Assembly: GCF_025950085.1 (NCBI RefSeq)
Contig: NZ_JAPDDS010000002.1
Location: forward strand, 477,077 to 541,076
DNA length: 64,000 bases
From: Luteolibacter flavescens
GTDB taxonomy: Bacteria; Verrucomicrobiota; Verrucomicrobiia; Verrucomicrobiales; Akkermansiaceae
Direction: 5' to 3'
A model generated the notes under the pieces. The model was not told the origin of the DNA. It did no database searches and saw only the letters and a list, made by a program, of their open reading frames with translations. Numbering within the stretch: position 1 is the first letter of the stretch; each line of letters opens with the position of its first letter. Below, one piece after another: positions 34,374-44,021 of this stretch. Position numbers and translations under genes: made by a program.

Positions 34374-37300
34374 TCAGCGCAGCTCCTTCATCGTCCACGG
34401 TGCATTCCGGTCCTTCGTGGCGGCGCGGACCTTGGTCACCTCGTCCACGCGCACGGGGGCGGCGTCGTTTGTCCACGAGTGGCGGACGTAGGTGAGCACG
34501 TCGGCGATGTCGGCGTCATTCAGGCCGGCCACCGGGGGCATGAGGGAATTGACCACGGGCTTGCCGGGGATTTCCACCGGGCCGGTGAGGCCGTGGAGGA
34601 TGATGCGGATGGAGGCTGCCGTGTCGCCGGTGGCGATCTGCGAGGCATCGAGCGGGGGGAAGGCGGTATCGACACCCGCGCCATTGCTCTGGTGGCAGGC
34701 GGCGCAGGTGCGCGCGTAAATCGCCTCGCCGCGGGTGAGCTGGTCGGCGGGCGGGGTGTGCTTTTTCGCGACGGCCTTGGCGGCGAGGGCTTCCTTGAGC
34801 GCCTTGGCCAAGGGAGAGTCATCCGTCTGGAGACGGGCGAGCACCGCGGCTGGGCGGGTCTCGGTGCAGGCGTGGATGGCGGCGGGATAGATGCGCTCCT
34901 TCAGCACCGAGGGATCGGGCGGAGTCTCCAGCGAGGCGAGCAGGAAGCCCTCCGAGTGGCGCGCGGCGGCGGCAGCGTAGCAGCGGTCCAGCACCACGCC
35001 GCGGCGGAGTTCCTGGCGGCTGCGGTGCCAGTCACGGAGCTTCCGGCCGAGGGCTTCGTCAGGAGCTGACCTCGCAGCTTGGAGCAGCCATTCGCGGACT
35101 ATGAACGGGTCGGACTCGTAGTCTGGATTGAATGCGTAGGGAGGTTCGCTTGCCGGCCAAACGGCTAGCGCGGCCCGTCGGGATCCGGATGTCGGAGATG
35201 CTTGATAAATGTCCCGCAGCAGAGTCACCCGCTTGCCGGATTCCTGCGAAAAGAAACCCAAATTGTTGAGCGCGTAGAGAGCGTGGATGTTTCTCGAACG
35301 TCGAACTAGTTCGGGCACGAGATCGCCGCTGCCCTTTTCCACGATCAACCGTTGGGCGTGGAGCCTGCGGACCAGGGATGGGTCGGAGAGGCCTTTGAGC
35401 AGCGAGTCCGGATTGGCAGGGTCGAGCGGTTCGAGCTTTGGTTCCTCATACTTTGGATGGGATGGAGGCTCATTCTTCCCTTCGACTCTGAAAATGATCC
35501 TGTTGAAGTTGTATATCGGAGTCACCCGGTAGATCCGCCCCATGCGCTTGTCGCGCAGCGGCGTGACGTAGGCCGCGCCCTTGCCACGCTCCACCTTTGT
35601 CTGCTCGAAGGGCGCGCCGGGGCGGTTGTGCTGCACGATGATCTTGTACCAATCCGCGATCCACACCGCGCCATCGGGGCCGGTTTCCGCGGCGACGGGG
35701 GCCGACCAGGCGTCCGAACTGGCGTAGAGGTTATTGCCGTCGAAGTCCGCTGCGAAGTCCGCATTTTCCGTGCGCAGCCAACCGATGGAGACGAGGTGGC
35801 CGGTCGGCTCGCAGACGAAGGCGGCCTTGTCGCGCCATTCCGCCGGGAAGCGGTCGGCGGTATAGACCCCGTGGCCGGAGGCGGCGGTGTAGTGACGGGA
35901 TTTCGCGCGGATGCGGCCGTCGCCCAGGAGCTCCACGGGGGGCTCCCAGCCGTCCGAGCCCTGCACGTCCAGCGTGGTGGGAAAGACGCGCGTCCCCTTG
36001 TCGGCGCGATGCACCGGGCCGTGATCTCCGATGACCTGCCAGCTCGCTTGACGGTTCGCGGTGGAGCCCAGCACGTCGAAGCTCTCCGTGAAGCCGAGGC
36101 CCCAGGTGTTGTTCGTCGTCTTGCCCAGGAATTCCAGGCGCGAGCCATCCGGCAGGAAGCGGAAAACCCCGGTGTCGAATTTCACCGGCTGCCCCCCGAC
36201 CGTGCCGTCGAAGCCCGCATAGCCGACCGTGCCGTAGATCCAGCCGTCGAAGCCCTGGCGCAGGTTCGAGACGCCCGCGTGGGTGTCGTAGGTCTTGAAG
36301 CCATCGAGCAAGACAGTGCGCTGGTCAGCGCGGCCGTCGCCGTCCGTGTCCTTCAGCAGGAGCACCTGAGGGCCGCTCGTGACGATTGCCCCGTCCGTGA
36401 CGCAAACCACGGACGTGGCGATGGAGAGCTGGTCGGCGAAGACGGTGAACTTGTCCGCCTTCCCGTCGCCATCGGTGTCCTCGCAGATCTTCACACGGTC
36501 ATTGCCGGGTGTCTGGAGGCTGTTCGGGTAGTCCAGCGCCTCCACCACCCACAGCCGGTCGCGGTGGTCCCAGGCGATGGCGATGGGGTTCTCGATCTCC
36601 GGTTCGGAGGCGTAGAGCGAGAGCTCGAAGCCCGGCGGCACCTGTGCCCGCTTCATCGACTCGGCGGGAGAAAGCGGCTGCTGGATCTTTGGCACCGGCA
36701 GCTTCGTCTCGTAGCGTGCCGGCAGCATGGGCACCTCGTATTTCAGTTCCGGCAGGTCGAGCAGCGGGACATTCTCGCCGACGGCCCAGCGGATGCCGCG
36801 CTCCAGCAGATCGTGGAAGCCCTCCTGCTTCCAGCAGCGCTCATCATGGCCGTGCGCGGTGTAGAAGACGCGGCCCTTTCCCTGCTGGCGGACCCACGTC
36901 CACGGCTCCTCGCCGTGCCGCTGCAGCACCGTGATGTCATCGGACAGCCGGTGGTGGCGGTAGGTCTCGTCCCAGGTCTCGAAGGGCTGGTAGCCCTTCA
37001 TCGCCGGGTGATCCGGTGCCACCACGTCGGCGGTGAAGACGCCGTCGCCGTGCCCCTCGATCTGCCCGCCCACGAGCTGGATGTAGCCGTCCGTTTTCTT
37101 GAAGCACGCCGACCCGCAATGCACCGGCACGAAGCCGCCGCCATCCTCGACGAAGCCCTTCACCGCCGCGAGCTGGTCCGGCGTGATTTCCTGGTGGTTC
37201 GCGTAAACGAGCAGCGCGTCGTACTTCGCCAGATTCTCCCGCGTCAGTGCCTCCATCCGCTTCTCGTAGGTCAGGTGGATGCCGCGGTTCCCTGCCACTT

Positions 37301-37493
37301 CCTTGAAGATCGCATAGCGATCCAGCGGCCGGTGATGCCCGTCATCACCGAAAAACAGCACCTCCAGCGCCCGCGGCTGGTCCGCCGCCTTCCGCTCGAC
37401 GGCGAACAACAATGACCCCAAGAAAAGCAGTGGAAGGAGGATGCGAACCAACGGCATGAGCACCCTCATACGCGTTCGACTGGTCAAATCCAT
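34374..37493 (-). CDS. ThuA / PVC-type heme-binding CxxCH protein
   Basis: 1039 residues. Signal anchor at the N-terminus (VRILLPLLFLGSLLFAVE); the ATG at 37469 is an alternative start. Residues ~40-260: ThuA-like trehalose utilisation fold (LEVLFFGDDGHHRPL, VPVHCGSACFK, GRVFYTAHGHDERCW). Residues ~280-690: PVC membrane-bound propeller (VPPGFELSLYASEPEI, DHRDRLWVVEALDYPN, TSVVCVTDGAIVTSGPQVL, FDGWIYGTVGY, GPDGAVWIADWYKI). Then HEAT-like helices and a C-terminal cytochrome c (YARTCAACHQSNG with CxxCH, Met in VNSLMPP). A typical Planctomycete/Verrucomicrobial protein of carbohydrate oxidation; electron transfer is inferred. Confidence 0.92.
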   Translation of the reverse strand: MDLTSRTRMRVLMPLVRILLPLLFLGSLLFAVERKAADQPRALEVLFFGDDGHHRPLDRYAIFKEVAGNRGIHLTYEKRMEALTRENLAKYDALLVYANHQEITPDQLAAVKGFVEDGGGFVPVHCGSACFKKTDGYIQLVGGQIEGHGDGVFTADVVAPDHPAMKGYQPFETWDETYRHHRLSDDITVLQRHGEEPWTWVRQQGKGRVFYTAHGHDERCWKQEGFHDLLERGIRWAVGENVPLLDLPELKYEVPMLPARYETKLPVPKIQQPLSPAESMKRAQVPPGFELSLYASEPEIENPIAIAWDHRDRLWVVEALDYPNSLQTPGNDRVKICEDTDGDGKADKFTVFADQLSIATSVVCVTDGAIVTSGPQVLLLKDTDGDGRADQRTVLLDGFKTYDTHAGVSNLRQGFDGWIYGTVGYAGFDGTVGGQPVKFDTGVFRFLPDGSRLEFLGKTTNNTWGLGFTESFDVLGSTANRQASWQVIGDHGPVHRADKGTRVFPTTLDVQGSDGWEPPVELLGDGRIRAKSRHYTAASGHGVYTADRFPAEWRDKAAFVCEPTGHLVSIGWLRTENADFAADFDGNNLYASSDAWSAPVAAETGPDGAVWIADWYKIIVQHNRPGAPFEQTKVERGKGAAYVTPLRDKRMGRIYRVTPIYNFNRIIFRVEGKNEPPSHPKYEEPKLEPLDPANPDSLLKGLSDPSLVRRLHAQRLIVEKGSGDLVPELVRRSRNIHALYALNNLGFFSQESGKRVTLLRDIYQASPTSGSRRAALAVWPASEPPYAFNPDYESDPFIVREWLLQAARSAPDEALGRKLRDWHRSRQELRRGVVLDRCYAAAAARHSEGFLLASLETPPDPSVLKERIYPAAIHACTETRPAAVLARLQTDDSPLAKALKEALAAKAVAKKHTPPADQLTRGEAIYARTCAACHQSNGAGVDTAFPPLDASQIATGDTAASIRIILHGLTGPVEIPGKPVVNSLMPPVAGLNDADIADVLTYVRHSWTNDAAPVRVDEVTKVRAATKDRNAPWTMKELR

Positions 37494-37548
37494 CGGATTT
37501 CCACGGCAGCGCGGGAATAGAGGAGAGATGGATGGGTGAAGGACCGCC

Positions 37549-38985
37549 TCATCCCTTCACCCATTCGTCGGCATTCAGCAGATGATCGAAGTAGTCCGTC
37601 GGCTCGATGGACGGGTCCAATTGGCCGGAATGGATCAGGACGGTGCGGACGGTCTGGGCCTTCGGAAGCTTTAGGCGGGAAACCTTTTCGGTGACTTCCT
37701 CGATCACGCCGGGGCCGATGTGGCGGCAGAATTTCGTCTCACAGACATAGACCGCCTGGCGGGTGCGGATCATGAGGTCGATCTGGCAGGCTTCCTGTCG
37801 CAGGGTTTTCCCCTGCGAATAGGGACCCGCATTGAGGACCGTGCGATTCTTCAGGCCTAGCCCTTCGAAGACCTGGTCGAAGCTATCGAGTACGAGCGTC
37901 TCGAACTGATAGCCCATGATGGTGTCCCAGGCTTCCAGCGTTTCGAGGGGCTGGCGCTGATAGAGACCCTTGAGGATGCGCTCCTTGGCGGGCTCGATGT
38001 ATTTCAGGTAGAAGCGCAGGTAGTTGTCCGCGATGCGGTAGCGATGGTCCCGGGCGCGGGTTTTGCCCGTTGCCGGGTCGAAGAAGCGGTCCTTGCGGAG
38101 GAAGCCGGCGAGCTCCAGATCGGTGAGTGCTTCGCCGAGGCTGCCACCTCGCTCCCGGCCAAGTATCGAGCTGATCTGCTGGAGGGATTTTGGCCCACTC
38201 ACCAGGGTTTTGACGATGTCCCGGCAGGTTTCCGCCCGACGGGTGAAGATGTCGTGGAAGATGCGCTCGAACTCGTTGAACAGCATGCCGCCCTGATGGA
38301 AGCAGAGGCGCTCGATATTCTCCTCCGCGCTGCGGTTGGTCAGGATCTGCTCCAGATAGCCAGGCACGCCGCCTGTCACGGCGAGCGTCCGCCACTTGTC
38401 GGCCGCGGCTACCCGGGTGCCGCGCTTGCCCCAGAAGGCGGCTCACTCGGCGAGTGGCAGCGGCTTGAGATGAAACTGCCACGAGCAGCGTCCGACGAAG
38501 CCGGTGCTATTGAGGATGTTTTCCTCGATCCACGAGGAAACCGACCCGCACAGGACGAGGGTCAGGCCGGGGACCTTTGAGAAAAGCTGGTCCCAAGCGG
38601 TCTTGAGGTGGCCGGCGAAGTCCTTGTCGCCGATGGCCATCCAGGAGATCTCGTCTAGCAGCACGACCACCGAGCCCTTTGCCGGGAGCTGGCTGGCGAG
38701 CAATTGGAAGGCGGTGGGCCAGTCCGGCAAGAGCACGCTCGGGGCTGCGGTCTGCTTCGCAAGGTGCCCGGAAAAGGAGTTGAGCTGCTCTTGCTTCGTG
38801 ATTCCTTCGCGGGGCGGCAGGCCGATGAAGGACAGGAAGAGGTCGGCAGCAGCGGCGCATTCCTCGATGAAACGGCTCTTGCCGATTCTCCGGCGGCCCT
38901 GGCAGGTCACCAGCGATGCGGTCTTTTTCTTCAGGAGTTCCGCGAACTCCCGCCGCTCAGCCTGCCTGCCGATGTAGCCATCCAT
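37549..38985 (-). pseudogene. AAA-type ATPase (DUF234 family) interrupted by an in-frame TGA
   Basis: Read through one stop, the frame encodes 478 residues of an archaeal/bacterial ATPase of the DUF234 group: IGRQAERREF, Walker A QGRRRIGKS (residues ~29-37), Walker B VVVLLDEISW, sensor LVLCGSVSSW, then FWGKRGTRV, VTGGVPGYLEQI, a winged helix (LQQISSILGRERGGSL) and the nuclease-like C-terminal domain (CQIDLMIRTRQAVYVCETKF). TGA at codon 181 (38443-38445) follows PLPLAE, and the same frame resumes without a shift, so this is a nonsense mutation or a sequencing error. The start ATG at 38985 directly abuts a palindromic repeat array. Confidence 0.8.
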
Positions 38986-38986
38986 G

Positions 38987-39141
38987 TCGATTTGGTGCCG
39001 GAAAATCCCGGAACTTTTCTGGCACGAGATCGACGTAATGTCAATTTGGTGCCGGAAAATCCGTCGATAGTTTTGGCACGAGATCGACAAAATGTCGATT
39101 TGGGGCCCGAAAAGTTCTGGGATTTTCTGGCACGAGATCGA
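38987..39141. repeat. Three tandem 54-bp long-palindrome units upstream of the ATPase
   Basis: Cores at 38987-39033, 39041-39087 and 39095-39141, each 47 bases with a constant 54-base period. Every core is an imperfect palindrome: outer arms TCGATTTGGTGCC and GGCACGAGATCGA, inner arms such as GGAAAA and TTTTCT, around a small variable loop. Loops differ between units while arms are kept, as expected if structure is selected. Period 54 equals 18 codons and the units are open in the ATPase frame (SISCQK ... FRHQID). The ATPase ATG sits in the position of ATT in the other units. Confidence 0.9.
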
Positions 39142-39188
39142 CGGGAAGATCTTAAAAGCCTTGTCCGAAAAGGGTTTCCGGCTGCGGT

Positions 39189-41261
39189 CTAGCGCGGGCC
39201 GCCGAGGTGGGAGCGGAAGAAGTCCACGCGGCGGCGTTGGGCATAGCGCTCCTCTCCGGCACCGTGATTGCGGCCGGTCATGGGCAGGAATTCGAAGTCC
39301 TTGTCCGCGGCGATCAGCGCGTTGATGACCTGATAGGTGGAGGAGGGGTCCACGTTCGTATCCACCTCGCCCACGGTCAGCAGCAGCGCGCCCTTGAGAT
39401 TCTTCGCGTGGGTGACGTTCGAGTTGTCGGCGTATTCCGGGCCGACGGGCCAGTCCATCCACTGCTCGTTCCACCAGATCTTGTCCATGCGGTTGTCATG
39501 GCAGCCGCAGTCCGCCACCGCGGCCTTGTAGAAGTCCCCGTGGAAAAGCATCGCGCCGAGGGCATTCTGGCCACCGGCAGAGCCGCCGAAGATGCCGACC
39601 CGCTCGAGATCCATCTGCGGCCACTTCTTCGCGGCTTCCTTCAGCCATGCGATGCGGTCGGGGAAGCCGGCGTCCTTCAGGTTCTTGTAGCAAAAGTGGT
39701 GGAATTCCTTGCTGCGGTTCGCGGTGCCCTTGCCATCGATCTGCACGACGATGAAGCCATGCACGGCGATCTCGTGCTTCGGCTGCATCCACGGGTTCCA
39801 GGCCTTGGGCACGAAGGAGTCCTGCGGGCCGGCATAGATATTCTCGATCACGGGATACTTCTTCGCCGGGTCGAAGTCCGGCGGCAGGCAGACGATGCCG
39901 TGAATGTCGTATTTCCCGTCGCGGTCCTTGGAAACGAAGGGCTCCGGGATCGGCCAGGCCGTGGCGCGCAGCTTCGCATCGTCCGCCTCGGCGAGGGTGG
40001 CCACGAGCTCGCCATCCGCCCAGCGGCGCAGCTCCGTCACCGGGGCCTTGTTCACGCGGGACCAGCGGCAGGTGTAGTAATTCCCGTCCGGAGAGCGCTC
40101 GAAGCGGTCGTGCGTGCCGTCCGACTTCGTCAGCGGGATCAGCTCGCCGGTCTCCATCGAGACGCGCGCGTAGTGGATGTAGTAGGGGTCCTGGCCCTTG
40201 TGGTAGCCGGAGATCTTCAGCAGCACCTCGCGGTTGCCCTCGTCCACGTTCACCACCTCGCGGACGATCCACTCGCCCTTCGTGAGCTGGCGGCGGGTCG
40301 AGCCGTCGCGTCCGTCGAGCAGGTAGAGATGCTTCCAGCCATCGCGCTCGGACATCCACAGGATCTCATTCCCGTCCCCCAGATCCCGGCGGAAGGAGTA
40401 GCCATAGACGAAGACAAAGGTGTCGCTCTCCTCGCGGACCAGCACGCGCTGCTGGCGGGTGGCGCTGTCGATCTCGATGATATTGTGCTTCCCGAAGCCC
40501 CGCTCGATGAACTCGAAGGTCAGCCGCTTCGAGTCCCCGCGCCACGCCAGCTCCCGGCACTCGAAGGGATTCTCGATCAGCTTGGGATCCGTGGCGATGG
40601 GCGCTTCATCCTTGCCGGTGAAGAAGACCCACGGCGCGCGGGTGTCGATCACGTCGCCCGGCTTCGGATAGCTGTTCGTGAAGTGCTTCGGCTGGAGCTG
40701 GTCCTTTGGCGAGGACTCGATGTAGTGGACGATGCGCTCCTTCACGTCCTTTTCCTTCCAGATGGCAAAGCGGGAGGAGTCCGGCGCCCAGAGCGGCTGG
40801 CCGGTGAAGTTCCCCGCGGCATCGCCCTTTGCCAACGTGCGGTCGGTCCCGTCCTTCGTGTCGCGCAGGATCACCTCGCCCTCGCGGAGGGCCACTTCCC
40901 AGCGGCCGTCGGGGGACTTCCACGAGCCGCGCGGGCCACCCCGGCCATCGCGGCGGCGGTTTCCCCGGCGCTCGTCCGGGCGGGTCTCCGGCATCCGGTC
41001 GGACTCTGCGGCCGGCCCGGCCTGGCCCGTGGCGGGGTCCAGCTTCATGCGGATCTTTCCGCCCTCGGGCGTATCGAGCTGATAAAACGCGGCTGCGTCG
41101 CCGGGGGCCCAGCGGACGTCCACGGACTCGTTCAGCACCTTCGTCTTCGCCACGCCATACCAGCGGCCGGTGAGCTGGTTGAAGCTGGCGAGGTTTCCGT
41201 GGTCGGCGTGCGCGGCGGTGGCGAGGAGGAAGCAGGCGAGGAGGGTGTGACGGGCTTTCAT
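39189..41261 (-). CDS. S9 prolyl oligopeptidase / dipeptidyl peptidase IV-like
   Basis: 690 residues, signal peptide (MKARHTLLACFLLATAAHA). N-terminal DPP-IV propeller (WKSPDGRWEVALREGEVIL, NIIEIDSATRQQRVLV, EILWMSERDGWKHLYLLDG, RQLTKGEWIV). C-terminal alpha/beta-hydrolase with Ser in FGGSAGGQ, Asp in GEVDTNVDP and His in GRNHGAGE, so the triad is complete. Cleaves short peptides, perhaps after Pro, in the periplasm. An Arg-rich insertion (RPDERRGNRRRDGRGG) near residue 95 is unusual. It lies upstream of the repeat array on the same strand. Confidence 0.92.
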   Translation of the reverse strand: MKARHTLLACFLLATAAHADHGNLASFNQLTGRWYGVAKTKVLNESVDVRWAPGDAAAFYQLDTPEGGKIRMKLDPATGQAGPAAESDRMPETRPDERRGNRRRDGRGGPRGSWKSPDGRWEVALREGEVILRDTKDGTDRTLAKGDAAGNFTGQPLWAPDSSRFAIWKEKDVKERIVHYIESSPKDQLQPKHFTNSYPKPGDVIDTRAPWVFFTGKDEAPIATDPKLIENPFECRELAWRGDSKRLTFEFIERGFGKHNIIEIDSATRQQRVLVREESDTFVFVYGYSFRRDLGDGNEILWMSERDGWKHLYLLDGRDGSTRRQLTKGEWIVREVVNVDEGNREVLLKISGYHKGQDPYYIHYARVSMETGELIPLTKSDGTHDRFERSPDGNYYTCRWSRVNKAPVTELRRWADGELVATLAEADDAKLRATAWPIPEPFVSKDRDGKYDIHGIVCLPPDFDPAKKYPVIENIYAGPQDSFVPKAWNPWMQPKHEIAVHGFIVVQIDGKGTANRSKEFHHFCYKNLKDAGFPDRIAWLKEAAKKWPQMDLERVGIFGGSAGGQNALGAMLFHGDFYKAAVADCGCHDNRMDKIWWNEQWMDWPVGPEYADNSNVTHAKNLKGALLLTVGEVDTNVDPSSTYQVINALIAADKDFEFLPMTGRNHGAGEERYAQRRRVDFFRSHLGGPR

Positions 41262-41786
41262 GGGCGGAGCGGGGCTTTCAGAACGATGAGATCATCCTGC
41301 CCCCTTCACTTCCTCCAGCGAATCAAGGGCCGCGTGCCGAACTTCCAGCGATGGGTGGCGAAATGGCCGATGCTTCCGTGGCCGCAGATCGTTTTGTCAG
41401 GCGTGTCAGCGGGAGGCCGGATTTCCGGATGAGCTTTTTTTGCAAGCGGTCCAATCCGCCGGGCGTATCTGCATGACAATCTTTCGCATTGTCGAATTCA
41501 TCGCTGATTGGTGGAATAAGGGGTTAACTGAAGAAGTTCGTGCTTTGGATTGGTGAAAACGGACTTTCCGTCATCATTTCAGATTTCCCGATGATGCAAT
41601 GGAAAGCCTGTCCCCGGTGATATGCCGTTAGGCGCAGGTTCATGGCGTTTTGCGACTTGCGGGGCGGCCTGGCCGGAGTGCGGGAGTATCAAATTTACAT
41701 TGTCCTCACCCCTCACAGATATTTCGGATTGATGCGGAAATTCCCTGTTGCGGCCCGATTTCCGTACAGTTAAGGACCGGTTGAAG
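41262..41786. other. 525-base divergent intergenic region
   Basis: Lies between the peptidase gene (minus) and the Ig-like gene (plus) and should hold both promoters. A short inverted repeat GACAAT-N7-ATTGTC is at 41475-41493, and the stretch is AT-richer than the genes. The 119-codon minus frame at 41579-41938 has no motif. No RNA gene recognised. Confidence 0.45.
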
Positions 41787-43343
41787 ATGAAATCGACTCT
41801 CCTCAAAACCCTTGCCGCCACCACGCTGGTGGCCACTACCCAGGCAGAAATCCACGTCTTGGGAACTTCTTGGAAGGAACGCGGTGTGAATGCTCCGGAA
41901 GGCACGATGATCCGGACCCCCGGAACCATCGCCGCCACCCGCGGCTACCTGATCATGGATCAGAGCGTGCTGACCGCGACGCCCGCCGCCGCAACCTACA
42001 TCGAGTACGGCGAGATCCGCGAAGCCGGTGTGGTGACCCGCTACTACACCACCGATACCGACTTCACCTCCTTCCTGGCGGACCTGATCTCCGGTGATTC
42101 CGGTGGTCGCCGTCTCTACGGTCACATGGAAGTGCCGGTGAGCCTCGCTTCCCCGGTGAACCCGATGATGCCCTTCTCCGGCACCTCGATGGCCAGCGGC
42201 TTCCCGCGCAAGATCTCCTTCGACCAGACCGTCTTCCAGACCGCCACGAGCAACACCGTCGCCGGTCCGCGGATCGTCAATGCGGACAATTTCGTCCTCC
42301 GCTCCGTGCTCACGGGCAGCGGCAATCCGGTGACCACCAAGGCTCTGACCATCTCCGAGGCTACCGACGAGCTGATCGCCCGCCTGAAGCGCCAAGGCTA
42401 TACCCGCACCCTCGTCGAGGCACCCACGATCGTTCAAGATCTTCCGGCCACCCTCACGCTTCAGGATGGTCAGGTGTCGCTCCTTGAGGCAGTCCTGAGC
42501 CCGGATTCGATCCCGGGTGCGGGCGATGATTTTGCAGCTCCGACCTACCAGTGGTACAAGGGAGAGACAGCAATCGTAGGAGCTGTCGGCGCGACCTACG
42601 CCATCACCGGCGGCGCGAGCACGGCCACCAATGGTGCAGGCCAGTATCACGTGGTGGTGTCCAACGCGATCGGTTCCGTCACCAGTGCGACGGTCACCGT
42701 CTCTCCGGAGACCACCTCCTTCGCGACCAATCTCCAGCCGTCCTACACCGTCATTGGCGGAGGCACGACCACGCTCAGCGTGGTTCTGGCACCAGCTCCG
42801 ATCACTGCTCCGACGTATCAATGGCAGAAGGCTACCGTGGCTGGGGGGCCGTTCGTGAACGTTTCCGACCAATACGGCGGCAAGTCCCCGTCGCTTCTGG
42901 TGATTGGTGGCGAGGCTCCTCCTGCCGGCTCTCCTACCGGAACGACTGCCACGGGCATCGGCTTCTATCGATTGGAAGTGACCACCTCGAAGGAAAAGAT
43001 CACGAGCGCCGTGGCTCAGGTCGTTTCCCAGGCCCCGACGGGCTTCGCCTTCTCGGTCAATACCCCGCGCTTCCTGAGCGTGCCACTCACCACCCCGGGA
43101 ACCGGAACCATCTCCGCGACGGTGGTCAACGGAGGCACGCCGACCTACCAGTGGTACAAGGCTCCGCTTTCCGCTCCGACCGCTTTCGTGCAGCTTGACG
43201 GTTCCACCTCCTCGTCGCTGCAAGTGAGCGGCACCGTCGCCGACACCAAGGGCCCGGGCGTCTATCGCCTGGTCGCCACCAGCTCCGGTGCTTCCCCGAC
43301 GAGCATCACTTCGGTCGATACCGTCGTGACCACGGCACCCTGA
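41787..43343 (+). CDS. Secreted Ig-like domain protein
   Basis: 518 residues with signal peptide (MKSTLLKTLAATTLVATTQA) starting at 41787. First ~220 residues: an unrecognised exported domain (IHVLGTSWKERGVNA). Then three Ig-like repeats, each with the hallmark Y-Q-W: APTYQWYKGETAI, APTYQWQKATVAG and TPTYQWYKAPLSA, paired with GQYHVVVSNA, GFYRLEVTTS and GVYRLVATSS. Typical of Verrucomicrobial surface or adhesion proteins. Codon choice is strongly optimised (few rare codons) and a good terminator follows, which suggests high expression. Confidence 0.85.
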   Translation: MKSTLLKTLAATTLVATTQAEIHVLGTSWKERGVNAPEGTMIRTPGTIAATRGYLIMDQSVLTATPAAATYIEYGEIREAGVVTRYYTTDTDFTSFLADLISGDSGGRRLYGHMEVPVSLASPVNPMMPFSGTSMASGFPRKISFDQTVFQTATSNTVAGPRIVNADNFVLRSVLTGSGNPVTTKALTISEATDELIARLKRQGYTRTLVEAPTIVQDLPATLTLQDGQVSLLEAVLSPDSIPGAGDDFAAPTYQWYKGETAIVGAVGATYAITGGASTATNGAGQYHVVVSNAIGSVTSATVTVSPETTSFATNLQPSYTVIGGGTTTLSVVLAPAPITAPTYQWQKATVAGGPFVNVSDQYGGKSPSLLVIGGEAPPAGSPTGTTATGIGFYRLEVTTSKEKITSAVAQVVSQAPTGFAFSVNTPRFLSVPLTTPGTGTISATVVNGGTPTYQWYKAPLSAPTAFVQLDGSTSSSLQVSGTVADTKGPGVYRLVATSSGASPTSITSVDTVVTTAP

Positions 43344-43382
43344 TCCGGCTCCGCCGGACTCCATGGTCCGGACTTGATTCTT

Positions 43383-43417
43383 CCCGCCAAGCCTGCACGG
43401 CTTGGCGGGATTTTTTT
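43383..43417 (+). terminator. Rho-independent terminator after the Ig-like gene
   Basis: An 11-bp perfect stem CCCGCCAAGCC / GGCTTGGCGGG with a five-base loop, followed by A and seven T. It ends 40-75 bases after the Ig-like gene stop and just before the next gene on the same strand, so the two are separate transcription units. Confidence 0.92.
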
Positions 43418-43424
43418 CCCTCAC

Positions 43425-44021
43425 ATGAAACTTTCCCGGACTTCCATCATCGGCCTCGCGCTCGCGCTGGCCGGCCTCGTGCTCACCATTTTCGCCCTCA
43501 CGCGCCCGTCAACGGATGGCGAGGGGACGGCAGGGGCGGGCGAGGGAGGCTCGGGGGCGAATTTCTCCTCCACCACCGCGCAGGAACCGCTGCCGCGGAA
43601 AGTCCCTCGGTCACAGATCGCCGAGACGAAGCCGCTGGCGGTGAAGGAGCTGGAGCTGCTCTGGGCCCGGGGAAAGGGTCCCGAGCTCCTCATCGAGCTG
43701 GACCGAGTGTCCGCCACCCAGGATCTCGACTACTGGCGGGAGATTGGGCCGCTCTTCGTCAAGAAGGCCCAGCAGGAAGGCCGCCCGGACGTGGCCAACT
43801 ACCTGCTGGCGACCGGCGACGCCTCACCCGATGACAACCTGCGCATCGAGATCTACGCCGCGGGAATGGACAACCGCGACGAGGGCATCCAGACGACCTC
43901 GCGGCTGGAGCTCGAGAATATCACCGGTGAGGAATTCCGCACCGGAGCGGAGGCGCGGGCATGGCTCCAGGCCAATCCCCGGCCCCTGCCGGAAGTGGAC
44001 GAAATGTCCGAGGATCAGTAA
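43425..44021 (+). CDS. Single-pass membrane or exported hypothetical protein
   Basis: 198 residues from the ATG at 43425 (MKLSRTSIIGLALALAGLVLTIFAL), one N-terminal hydrophobic segment. A Gly/Ser-rich linker follows, then a helical domain (VKELELLWARGKGPELLIELDRV ... YWREIGPLFVKKAQQEGRPDVANYL). Ends RPLPEVDEMSEDQ. No family recognised. It starts directly after the terminator of the Ig-like gene and overlaps tail-to-tail by seven bases with the entericidin-like gene. Confidence 0.6.
   Translation: MKLSRTSIIGLALALAGLVLTIFALTRPSTDGEGTAGAGEGGSGANFSSTTAQEPLPRKVPRSQIAETKPLAVKELELLWARGKGPELLIELDRVSATQDLDYWREIGPLFVKKAQQEGRPDVANYLLATGDASPDDNLRIEIYAAGMDNRDEGIQTTSRLELENITGEEFRTGAEARAWLQANPRPLPEVDEMSEDQ

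Noticed and set aside
35352..37415. 687-codon plus-strand open frame opposite the heme protein gene
   Set aside because: Exact antisense of a well-recognised gene; long open antisense frames are expected at this GC content. His/Ala/Arg-rich translation with no motif.
38443..38445. TGA as a selenocysteine codon in the ATPase
   Set aside because: The family has no catalytic Cys or selenocysteine at this place and the insertion structure expected just downstream is not evident; nonsense mutation is simpler.
38987..39141. CRISPR array
   Set aside because: Units are directly adjacent with 7-base gaps, not repeats with unique 30-base spacers, and no cas genes are present.
39207..41432. 741-codon plus-strand frame opposite the S9 peptidase
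   Set aside because: Antisense shadow; composition typical of GC-rich mirror frames.
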